Positions 54,170 through 64,000 of a stretch of DNA of 64,000 bases are shown piece after piece. Position 1 is the first letter of the stretch; every line of letters starts with the position of its first letter. The notes under the pieces are model-generated. The model saw only the letters and a list, made by a program, of their open reading frames with translations. It was not told where the DNA came from and did not search any database. Position numbers and translations under genes: made by a program. This stretch comes from Limanda limanda (taxonomy: Eukaryota; Chordata; Actinopteri; Pleuronectiformes; Pleuronectidae). The stretch lies in assembly GCF_963576545.1 (NCBI RefSeq), contig NC_083649.1, positions 3,456,906 to 3,520,905 of the forward strand, in the 5' to 3' direction.

Positions 54170-54699
54170 GTAAGTATATGCTTGAAAAAATTTATTAAAT
54201 GCGGTTTTTACTGCAGGCTGATAACAGCAAAGGTATGTGATATTATTGGCGCTGCGCGGCGCTTCAGCAGTGCAGAGTAGGACTACACACACGAACATGC
54301 GCACAATCACACACATAGTTCAGGGAAGTTAAAAAAAATGCACATGAGAGGACGGAAAGAGTGGAGTTGCCTGTGTGACGGTCTCTGTTTGCACTGCTGC
54401 GTTCTTCATCCACTTCACTTGACTCATGCTTAGTGAAACAGTTTAACTTTATTTTCTGTAACATATAACGGGACACAGTCACAGTTATCTACAAAAGAAA
54501 AGTTGCATATTACTAAACAAGTTTCATACACTAAAATAACCATTAGAAACTAACTAATACACTAACAGACAGAGCGACACAGCTCACTCAGACCGGGGGA
54601 ATCTGCTTCTGAGATAATAAAGGGTGCACTGCTAAACTAGTTCCTGCTGTGGGCCTTCAAAATAAGACAAACACGGCAAAATAAAAGAAATACAGTTCA

Positions 54700-54845
54700 G
54701 CCAGCGCTGAGCCAGGGTAGCAGCGAGCGGACCCTTGTTTCGCTGGATCCGTTTGATAACCTCCAAGGCAGAATTCCACCGGGTGGCAACATCTTGAACT
54801 AGCAACTCTTCCTGCTGTCCTTGTGCAGTTTGCTGTGCTTTCAGA
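54700..54845 (-). pseudogene. hAT transposase fragment
   Basis: One minus-strand frame includes DVATRWNS (54770-54793) followed by ALEVIKRIQRNKGPLAATL. D-V-x-T-R-W-N-S is a hallmark of hAT transposase catalytic domains. Only about 45 residues remain before stops, so the element is not autonomous. Confidence 0.75.
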
Positions 54846-55026
54846 CGGGACTAATCATTTGACGGGCTGTGTTTGAAGGGCGACGCTGGCAGCTTGCTCG
54901 AGGAGCTGAATTTTCTTCCTCACACCGGATGTAAACAAAGCTGCGTTAACTGCGTAAAAATATTTTATCGCATTAATCTAGGTCACAATAATCTCATAGA
55001 TTAACGAGTTAACTTTGACAGCTCTA

Positions 55027-55280
55027 TAAAATATACAATATACAATATACAATATACAATATACAATATAAAGTATAAAATTTAAAATGTAAATGACAAT
55101 ATACAATATACAATATACAATATACAATATACAAAATACAATATACAATATACAATATAAAGTATAAAATTTAAAATGTAAATGACAATATACAATATAC
55201 AAAATACAATATACAATAGAAAGTATAAAATGTAAAATATAAAATATGCAATACGCAATATGCAATAAGCAATGCAAAAT
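55027..55280. repeat. AT-rich minisatellite, right part
   Basis: Continuation of 53487-53576 after the hAT insertion; starts with the TAAAATAT duplication. Confidence 0.85.
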
Positions 55281-55289
55281 ATAAATATA

Positions 55290-55434
55290 TATTTTAGATA
55301 TCTATTTTATTTAAATTATTTTGTCTGCTTTTAATACACTGAGCATTGTCATAAGAGAGCCTGTGACCCAAACATTTCATTGCAAGCGACTGCTTAATGT
55401 AATCGTTGTGTACGTGACAATAAACTCTTGAATC
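55290..55434 (+). repeat. LINE/SINE-like 3' tail
   Basis: Counterpart of 27776-27926. The region 55435-56296 is a short GT run (55588-55610) and the 3' flank of copy G, with a minus-strand AATAAA at 55836-55841. Confidence 0.5.
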
Positions 55435-56296
55435 TTGCTGTCGGTTGATCCGCTCAGTCTGGCTCGCTGTCCGCTGCGTTTCTTCGTCTTATAATTAATA
55501 ATAAACTGGTTCATGTATCAAAGACAATAAAAAAATAGAGAAAAAAACTCCACTGAGCAGCTGAAGAACAGCTTCACCTGAAACTGTGTGTTCGTGTGTG
55601 TGTGTGTGTGTTTTTAATTGCAGCACCTCTCCTCGGTCCACGTCTGCAGCTTGTTGTTTGATCGATTGATTTAATTGTTTAACTTATTTAAAAGTTATAA
55701 GTAATGAATAAATGTATATATAACTCAATTTAAAAATCTGAGTATCTGAGTGTTAAATCTTACTAAATTACAGATAATGTTACGTTTACATTTCAACTTA
55801 AAAAAAGGTCAGAACTCTGTTTCTGTTTCATAGTTTTTATTATTTTATCACAATATTAAAATCACATCACGAGGCTGCTGTTGAATAAACACTTTTAAAG
55901 ACAGAATCATTTTGGAATCAAACAGACAAATGTTCATACATGTTGGATTATTTCATATTTGAACAGACTTTATGTGATTAAACATGAATCATGTCTCATG
56001 TGTGAGTTTTAATAAAGTTTGTTGAATGTGAACAATGATCAGCTGTTATTGATAAATGTGTTTTTATGTGTATCTTGATCAGTTTGCTCAACTTCATGGA
56101 TCTACACAAAATCTATATAATAGAAAACATTTTCAATGAAAGTTAAAACCAAAGATAAAGATCAGAAAATAATGAAATATTTTTACACACGTGGAAAAGT
56201 CAAAGGAGAAATAAACAAAGCTTTAGAATAACGACTTTAACTTTTATATTCAGCATATTTCTCTTGAAGAAATAATGATCAATAAAATCTTTATCT

Positions 56297-57679
56297 CTAA
56301 CGGCTCTGATCCAGCGTCACAGAGACTGCCACAGGTAACAGCTTCAAGGGATCTCCAATGCTAAAGTATGGAAACATCTTCTCAGTGAAAGTGTGTATGA
56401 AGGTGTGAATGTGTTTGTTAGTATCAGGATCATAGAACGACAGTTTTCTTCCGTTCCAGTCCAGTTTCACTCTGATCCTCTGGATCTTCTGCACAGAGAG
56501 AACAGATCTTCCTGATGGTGAATCTGCGTAGTATTTACCTTCATAGAACACTATTCTCCATGTTCCAGACAGATTGTCTCCCTTCCTCTGGATAGACTCT
56601 GCTCTTACACCCAGTGCCCAGTCAGTACTGTCTCCAACCAGGACGTCCCAGCTGTGAGTCCCTGAGTTAAAACCCTCAGATCCCAGGACTGAGGCGTAAT
56701 GATTAAACCTCTCTGGATTGTCAGGAAGCTTCTGTTTCTCTCCCCATCTCGAACTGGTCAGATCTTCAGAAAGGACGAGTTGTGGATTAGCAGAGTTTGG
56801 ATCCAGAACCACAGGACAGTACGAGACCTCGTCCTTCATCTTGTTCCAGATTTTGAAGCTCAGGTTGCCCAGATGTTTGGCCTCGTCTATCAGAGCTCCT
56901 GAGGCCAGCTGTGGATCATCCAGCAGGGGGCGCTGCTGGACTCGTCCCACTGCAGCCTTGTAGTTGAGCAGGAACGAGACGTCTTCAGCTCTCAGCTCGT
57001 CCTCTGTGGTTCTGATTGTGTCTGAAAGAGTCTTTTTGTCTCTGCTCAGAGCCTCAATCTTCTCCTTCATCATCCGACTCTTCTGCTTCTCTTCCTCCCT
57101 CAGTGCAGCCATCCTGGCCTCCTCTTCCTCCTCCAGAAACCGATGAAGCTTTTTAAACTGCTCCTTGATCTGCGTCTCTGTGAGTCCGGCCTGGACCTTA
57201 ATGTGTTCTGCTGTTTGTTCAAACTTTACTTTAACACGTTCAAAACTCTGTAACTTCTTCTTCAAGGGCTCCAGAGTTTCCTGTACCTGCTTCTTGTGTT
57301 GTTGTGCAGCTTCATCGATGGGTCTGAATATGTGGCCGGTGTGTTTTTCTGAATCTCTGCAGATGAGACACACTGGCTGCTGATGGTCCAGACAGAAGAG
57401 TCTGAGTTTCTTTGAGTGCAGACTGCAGAGAGCATGTGAAGAGCTCTGATCTCTCTCCTGTAAGAAGGTCTCACACAGGTTCTTTAACACCAGGCTAACA
57501 GGTGGTTCTGACCTTGAAGATCTTCTCTTACAAAGTGGACACTCTTTTACTTCTTTGTCTTTCCACCAGCTCTTCACACAGTCTCTACAGAAGCTGTGGC
57601 TACATGACAGAATGACAGGATCTCTGAAGACATCATGGCAGACGGAACAGCAGAGATCTTCTTCTAATCTGGAAGCCAT
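56297..57679 (-). CDS. TRIM35-like E3 ligase, full domain set (copy G)
   Basis: 460 residues with every RING and B-box2 ligand, coiled coil and PRY-SPRY. The SPRY is almost the same as copy C ([30 protein letters not shown]); about 20 of 460 residues differ overall, many in the coiled coil (for example RDKKTL for RDITVL). The frame is intact. Its upstream flank is of the D/F/H type, unlike that of C. The (CT)n tract normally found upstream is missing here (MGTCTTTGAGG junction near 58420). Confidence 0.93.
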   Translation of the reverse strand: MASRLEEDLCCSVCHDVFRDPVILSCSHSFCRDCVKSWWKDKEVKECPLCKRRSSRSEPPVSLVLKNLCETFLQERDQSSSHALCSLHSKKLRLFCLDHQQPVCLICRDSEKHTGHIFRPIDEAAQQHKKQVQETLEPLKKKLQSFERVKVKFEQTAEHIKVQAGLTETQIKEQFKKLHRFLEEEEEARMAALREEEKQKSRMMKEKIEALSRDKKTLSDTIRTTEDELRAEDVSFLLNYKAAVGRVQQRPLLDDPQLASGALIDEAKHLGNLSFKIWNKMKDEVSYCPVVLDPNSANPQLVLSEDLTSSRWGEKQKLPDNPERFNHYASVLGSEGFNSGTHSWDVLVGDSTDWALGVRAESIQRKGDNLSGTWRIVFYEGKYYADSPSGRSVLSVQKIQRIRVKLDWNGRKLSFYDPDTNKHIHTFIHTFTEKMFPYFSIGDPLKLLPVAVSVTLDQSR

Positions 57680-57696
57680 TGAGTCTCCAGGTGAAG

Positions 57697-57783
57697 CTGA
57701 AAACAGACAGTCAGTCAGTCACAGCTCCATGAACTTCACTGAGGTTCACTTCCTCTCTGAGTCGAGGTGTTTGTTAAACTCAC
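57697..57783 (-). other. Predicted 5'UTR intron of copy G (87 bp)
   Basis: Same splice boundaries and length as in the other copies. Confidence 0.6.
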
Positions 57784-58616
57784 GGTCAGTGTGTGGAGCG
57801 TCGGCAGGTTGTAGTTTGACTCTTCTCTCCTGTAGCTGGACTCACTCAGGACGTCTGGTCTGGTTTGGTTCAGTTTGGTTTGGAAGGTGAATGTGATCGT
57901 CTGGTTTTCAGCCTGCGTCTCTTCAGGGAGGAACAGATGCTTCCTGGTTTCTCTGGTGTGTCAGGACACGATTGTAAAAAGTAATTCAAGCCTTTGATTT
58001 GATAACTGGTCAAAAGTAATTTGGCAGCAACAAGCTCACACAGACAAGAGACTTGGTTGTAAAATAGCTGCTTGAATATGGTCGTTTTCTGCTGAGTGTT
58101 CAATGTTCAGAGGTCGTTCTGCTAGTGAAAGTTAAATATTAAAAGGGGGTGAGGGGGGGTGGGGGAGTCTGTGACGTAACTGCAGAGCTGAAGTCTTATC
58201 AAAGAGACAGAAGCAAAAGTGCAAACAAATGGAAACAATGTCAGAAAATTAGAATCAGAAAAGCACCCAGGAGACCTCCTGATAAAACGCTGAACCTCCT
58301 CTCTCCCTTTTCAAGAGAAGGAGCAGCAGCTCTACTCCGAGCTCATCCCCCCCCCCCCCCCGAGCTGAGCCCAGCCACCGGATGGAGAAAATCAACTTCT
58401 CCATCCACAACCATTGTCATGTCTTTGAGGTTTTTCAATGAAATCCTCCTTTCAGAACGAATGTACAGCCGTGAGTGTATCTGTGTGTGTTGTTTGTGTG
58501 TGTATGTATGTGTATGTGTATGTGTGTGTGTGTATGCTGGGGGGGGGCAGACTCAAGGAGAGAGTGTGCTGCAGCTTCATCGGTACAGGTGATAGCGTGT
58601 TTGTAAAATAAAAGCA
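57784..58616. other. Upstream flank of copy G, (CT)n deleted
   Basis: Inferred first exon and promoter. CATTGTCATGTCTTT joins directly to GAGGTTTTTCAATG, losing the CT tract and its edges. A (GT/GTAT)n patch lies about 58480-58537. No coding sequence recognised. Confidence 0.55.
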
Positions 58617-58685
58617 TCTGTCTGTCTGTTTATCTATATATTATCTATCTAATATCTAATATCTATCTATTATCTTTATATCTAA
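58617..58685. repeat. TATC/TAATATC-type microsatellite
   Basis: Short array at the conserved position. Confidence 0.8.
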
Positions 58686-58731
58686 CTTCTCTGTAAGCCT
58701 TGGCCTCTCCTCTTGTTCTCCCCTATAGGTT

Positions 58732-58876
58732 TGTGGTGTCTCCCAAGGCTCTACTTTGGGTTCCCTCTTATTTCCCACATATGTTTGGCCCCTGGGGTAA
58801 ATCCTGTGTAGTCATGAGATCTCTTTCCGTGCTGTGCGGTTGGCTGATGATTTTCAGCTGATATTTATCTGATATA
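58732..58876 (+). pseudogene. Decayed LINE reverse-transcriptase fragment
   Basis: Counterpart of 31297-31441, with the same boxes and stops. Confidence 0.75.
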
Positions 58877-59164
58877 ATACCATAATGCTGATGCAGCTGA
58901 AAATAATGATATCAACACACTTGTGCAGAAGAGTGGAGACAGTCGATGTCACGTATAGTGCGATACACATCTCTCAGGAGTACTTTGAGTAGAGATACAC
59001 AGGTTGTGTTTCATAGTGGCAGCAGCATGTACTCAGTCATTTGGTGACATTCAGGAGTTTGTGGTGTCGCAGAAAGAAAACAAAAGAAAATTTAAAAAGT
59101 GTTTGCAGACTTAGGAAATCCAGCGTGTACACAGCCTGACGGCCTGTAATTGTTTTCTTTACTC

Positions 59165-59189
59165 TCTGTGTGTGTGTGTGTGTGTGTGT
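59165..59189. repeat. (GT)n microsatellite, short allele
   Basis: About 25 bp of GT before TTCAGCTGCCCTGTGAG. Confidence 0.85.
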
Positions 59190-59379
59190 TCAGCTGCCCT
59201 GTGAGAAAAGGTGTTCACAGCAGCTCCCAGTGGGCTCCACACATACGGCGACTGAAGCCTTGTTAGAGCTTATAATGAGCCATAAAAGTGCTCAGCTGTA
59301 TCTAGCTCACCTGTTGCGTTTTTCCAATTGCACCTAAAGACTTTTTTGTTTGTCTGGTGTCAGGCGTGTTCTTTGTATC

Positions 59380-60189
59380 CTTATATATGAGAAGATCTGA
59401 ACTCGGTTTTATTCAATCAAGTATTTATTTAGGAAGCAATGAACAGGTATGGATCAGCAAAGCAATGGACAATTATCACAGCCCATGATAATTAAGTTAG
59501 CAATAGGAAGTCAACAATGGCCCCGGACAGAAGGGGTTTGATATATTTATAACAGTAGATATTGGTTCTTCCTCCTCGGAAGGGGACAAGGAGCCCCTCC
59601 CAAGGCCTTGACACAGCTGAGGCTGTGAGGGCCAATGGTGTTTACATTTGGAGAAAAGATTATTATGTTTCTGTTATATCGGCTGTACGTTCTGTTTGTA
59701 CAGACATTCAAAACAACTAAATCAAATCAAGGCAACAACAACGTGACGCACATACATTCTAATTTGTAGATAACACACTAGGAAAATAAAAGGTTATTAT
59801 TAATCATTTGTGTGAAGGCATAATATCTGACCCAAACTGTTCATGCCCCCCCGCCTTTCTTTATTGCATAGAGTTCAGTCAGAGCCACACCAGCTAAAAT
59901 ATTGAAATCCTGACAGTGGTCATGATACACCTGTGTATCGATTTCTGTGAAGATAGGTCAATGTGAACACGTTCCGGGGGTCTCGGGGGGGGCACCGTTG
60001 AGCCATTTAGCGACGCCCATTGAAAATTCCTCCAGAATACGTAAATTTTCACCACTTTCTAAATTTTGGTAAGAATTTGAGCATGTTAAAGCTCTCAAAA
60101 AGCCAATTCATATGCCTGAATAATGATAATAATTCTTACAATTTCAATAGGGCCTGACCTGACCTTTCATGTCAGTGCTCGGGCCCTAA
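59380..60189. repeat. Array spacer core and interspersed repeat (G-H unit)
   Basis: Counterpart of 26697-27486, without solo LTR or LINE. Confidence 0.75.
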
Positions 60190-60515
60190 ATAAAGTAAAA
60201 AGTATAAAGTATGAAGTATAAAGTATAAAGTATGAAGTATAAAGTATAAAGTATAAAGTACAAAGTATAAAATATAAAATGTAAATGATAAAATATACAA
60301 TATTCAATATAAAGTTTAAAATGTAAATGATAAAATATACAATATACAATATACAATATAAAGTACAACATTTAAAATTAAAAATTTAAATGACACAATA
60401 TACAATATACAACATACAATATACAATATACAATATATAAAATACAATATACAATAGAAAGTATAAAATATAAAATGTAAAATATAAAATATGCAATAAG
60501 CAATAAGCAATGCAA
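60190..60515. repeat. AT-rich minisatellite
   Basis: Same family as 27487-27775, with an expanded AAAGTAT/AAAGTATG run at its left. Confidence 0.85.
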
Positions 60516-60529
60516 AATATAAATATATA

Positions 60530-60672
60530 TTTTAGATATCTATTTTATTTAAATTATTTTGTCTGCTTTTAATACACTGAGCATTGTCATAAGAGAGCCT
60601 GTGACCCAAACATTTCATTGCAAGCGACTGCTTAATGTAATCGTTGTGTACGTGACAATAAACTCTTGAATC
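60530..60672 (+). repeat. LINE/SINE-like 3' tail
   Basis: Counterpart of 27776-27926. Confidence 0.5.
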
Positions 60673-60824
60673 TTGCTGTCGGTTGATCCTCTCAGTCTGG
60701 CTCGCTGTCCGCTGCGTTTCTTCATCTTATAATTAATAATAAACTGGTTCATGTATCAAAGACAGTAAAAAAATAGAAAAAAAAAAATCCACTGAGCAGC
60801 TGAAGAACAGCTTCACCTGAAACT

Positions 60825-60958
<134 letters not shown>

Positions 60959-61641
60959 AACTGAAGCACCTCTCCTCGGTCCACGTCTGCAGCTTGTTGT
61001 TTGATTGATTGATTTAATTGTTTAACTTATTTAAAAGTTATCAGTAATGAATACACGTTTATATAACTCAATTTAAAAAACTGAAACTATCTGAGTGTTA
61101 AATCCTACTAAATTACAGATAATGTTATGTTTACATTTCAACTTAAAAAAGGTCAGAACTCTGTTTCTGTTTCATAGTTTTTATTATTTTATCACAATAT
61201 TAAAATCACATCACGAGGCTGCTGTTGAATAAACACTTTTACAGACAGAATCATTTTGGCTTCATCACATCAAACAGACAAATGTTCATACATGTTGGAT
61301 TATTTCATATGTGAACAGACTTTATGTGATTAAACATGAATCATGTCTCATGTGTGAGTTTTAATAAAGTTTGTTGAATGTGAACAATGATCAGCTGTTA
61401 TTGATAAATGTGTTTTTATGTTGATCTTGATCAGTTTGCTCAACTTCATGGATCCACACAAAATCTAAATAATAGAAAACATTTTCCATGAAAGTTAAAA
61501 CCAAAGATAAAGATCAGAAAATAATGAAATATTTTTACACATGTGGAAAAGTCAAAGGAGAAATAAACAAAGCATTAGAATAACGAGGTTAACTTTGCAT
61601 TCAGCAGATTTCTCTTGAAGAAATAATGATGAATAAAATCT

Positions 61642-63030
61642 TTATCTCTTACGTCTCTGATCCAGCGTCACAGAGACTTTCACAGGTAACAGCTTTAAGG
61701 GATCGTTAATGCTAAAGTATGGAAACATCTTCTCAGTGAAAGTGTGTATGAAGCTGTGAATTTGTGTGTTAGTATCAAGATCATAGAATGACAGTTTTCT
61801 TCTGTTCCAGTCCAGTTTCACTCTGATCTTCTGGATCTTCTCCACAGAGAGATCAGATGATGCTGATGGTGACCATGCTTTGTATTTACCTTCTTTGAAC
61901 AATAATCTCCATGTTCCAGACAGATCTTCTCCCTTCCTCTGGACAGACTCTGCTCTTACACCCAGTGCCCAGTGTGTACTGTCTCCAACAAGGACGTCCC
62001 AGCTGTGAGTCCCTGAGTTAAAACCCTCAGAACCCAGGACTATGGCGTAATGATCAAACCTCTCTGGATTGTCAGGAAGCTTCTGTCTCGCTCCTCGTGT
62101 AAAACTGGTCAGATCTTCAGACAGGACGAGTACTGGATGAGCAGAGTTTGGGTCTAGAACCACAGGACAGTAGGAGACCTCGTCCTTCATCTTGTTCCAG
62201 ATGTTGAAGCTCAGGTTGCCCAGATGTTTGGCCTTGTCTATCAGAGCTCCTGAGGCCAGCTGTGGATCATCCAGCAGGGGGCGCTGCTGGACTCGTTCCA
62301 CTGCAGCCTTGTAATTGAGCAGGAACGAGACGTCTTCAGCTCTCAGCTCGTCCTCTGTTGTTCTGATTGTGTCTGAAAGAGCTGTTATGTCTCTGCTCAG
62401 AGCCTCAATCTTCTCCTTCATCATCCGACTCTTCTGCTCCTCTTCCTCCCTCAGTGCAGCCATCCTGGCCTCCTCTTCCTCCTCCAGGAACTGATGAAGC
62501 TTTTTAAACTGCTCCTTGATCTGCGTCTCTGTGAGTCCGGCCTGGACCTTAATGTGTTCTGCTGTTTGTTCAAACTCTACCTTAACACGTTCAAAACACT
62601 GTAACTTCTTCTTCAAGGGCTCCAGAGTTTCCTGAAGCTGCTTCTTGTGTTGTGGTGCAGCTTCATCGATGGGTCTGATTGTGTGGTTGGTGTGTTTTTC
62701 TGAATCTCTGCAGATGACACACACTGGCTGCTGATGGTCCAGACAGAAGAGTCTGAGTTTCTCTTAGTGCAGACTGCAGAGAGCATGTGAAGAGCTCTGA
62801 TCTCTCTCCTGTAAGAAGGTCTCACACAGGTTCTTCAACACCAGGTTACAAGGTGGATGATTTTTTGAAGATCTTCTCTTACAAAGTGGACACTCTTTTA
62901 CTTCTTTGTCTTTCCACCAGCCCTTCACACAGTCTTTACAGAAGCTGTGGCTACATGACAGAATGACAGGATCTCTGAAGACATCATGGCAGACGGAACA
63001 GCAGAGATCCTCTTCTGATCTGGAAGCCAT
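61642..63030 (-). pseudogene. TRIM35-like copy H, nonsense codon in B-box
   Basis: Full-length copy of 462 codons in one register, but codon 89 is TAA (62764-62766) where other copies have TCA/AGC-type Ser codons in the CSLHS part of the B-box. Translation from the normal start yields a RING plus linker of 88 residues. The rest (remaining B-box, coiled coil, PRY-SPRY) is intact. The usual TAG stop is changed to AAG, adding two residues before the next stop (DQRRKR end). SPRY segments match the A/D/F type (SPSASSDLS). A short RING-only product, or re-initiation downstream, is possible but unproven; pseudogene is the simplest reading. Confidence 0.85.
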
Positions 63031-63047
63031 TGAGTCTCCAGGTGAAG

Positions 63048-63134
63048 CTGAAAACAGACAGTCAGTCAGTCACAGCTCCATGAACTTCACTGAGGTTCAC
63101 TTCCCCTCTGAGTCGAGGTGTCTGTTAAACTCAC
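63048..63134 (-). other. Predicted 5'UTR intron of copy H (87 bp)
   Basis: Splice boundaries conserved as in the other copies. Confidence 0.55.
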
Positions 63135-63892
<758 letters not shown>

Positions 63893-64000
63893 CAGATTTG
63901 AGGTTTTTCAATGAAATCCTTCTTTCAGAACGTATGTACAGCCGTGAGTGTATCTGTGTGTGTTGTTTGTGTGTATGTGTGTGTGGGGGGGGCAGACTCA

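Larger units (their letters stand above)
53577..55026. mobile_element. hAT element, 1,450 bp, internally decayed
   Basis: The ends TAGGGCTGTCAA and, inverted, TAGAGCTGTCAA belong to the same terminal family as 5433-6685. An exact 8-bp duplication TAAAATAT lies at 53569-53576 and 55027-55034. The interior has a hAT transposase fragment on the minus strand and a MADF-like exon on the plus strand, both broken. It inserted into the minisatellite of the F-G unit only. Confidence 0.85.

Overview
The window looks like teleost fish DNA. It carries a tandem array of single-coding-exon TRIM35-like (zinc-binding protein A33-like) RING/B-box/coiled-coil/PRY-SPRY genes, a Gmr1-type Ty3/gypsy element, a BEL/Pao element, L2/CR1-like LINE pieces, hAT and CACTA-type DNA transposons, and very long (GT)n, (CT)n, (TTA)n and TATC-type microsatellites. 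No bacterial, organellar or free viral signature is visible. The species cannot be named from the sequence. No RNA gene was recognised.

Layout. Eight TRIM copies lie on the minus strand, here called A to H: A 148-1446, B 9635-10492 (3' half only), C 16596-17978, D 28800-30098, E 34154-35536, F 48076-49374, G 56297-57679 and H 61642-63030 (one nonsense codon). A-B and B-C are separated by two near-identical copies of a 6-7 kb block (2842-9634 and 10413-16595). Each block holds a ~0.6 kb tandem repeat, a 1,253-bp hAT element with a second small hAT nested inside it, an internal 103-bp direct repeat and an unrecognised conserved segment. From C to H, once insertions are subtracted, the genes recur about every 5.0-5.7 kb. 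The spacer has a fixed order: predicted 5'UTR intron, (CT)n, TATC-type array, decayed LINE reverse-transcriptase fragment, (GT)n, a shared core, an interspersed repeat, an AT-rich minisatellite, a LINE-like 3' tail, a second (GT)n, then the 3' flank of the next gene.

Insertions. A Gmr1-type element (19492-25506) sits inside the first bases of a solo LTR (25510-26023). It has 582-bp LTRs, a CTCTG target duplication and integrase encoded before reverse transcriptase. The same solo LTR and a neighbouring truncated LINE recur at 51503-52675, so the block was copied after both had inserted. A BEL/Pao element (37692-45506) has 477-bp LTRs, a CATGA duplication and one open 2047-codon frame. A 595-bp CACTA-like element lies in the predicted 5'UTR intron of gene E. 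A 1,450-bp hAT (53577-55026) interrupts the minisatellite upstream of F and carries decayed transposase and MADF-like fragments.

Biology. TRIM proteins are E3 ubiquitin ligases, and teleost SPRY-TRIM arrays are usually linked to innate immunity. Three copies (A, D, F) share one 28-residue deletion that removes the B-box, giving a RING-coiled-coil-SPRY protein. Differences among copies cluster in PRY-SPRY segments expected to be loops. Coding regions, upstream flanks and downstream flanks give conflicting relationships, as expected for gene conversion or unequal crossing-over in a repeat-rich, recently expanded cluster.
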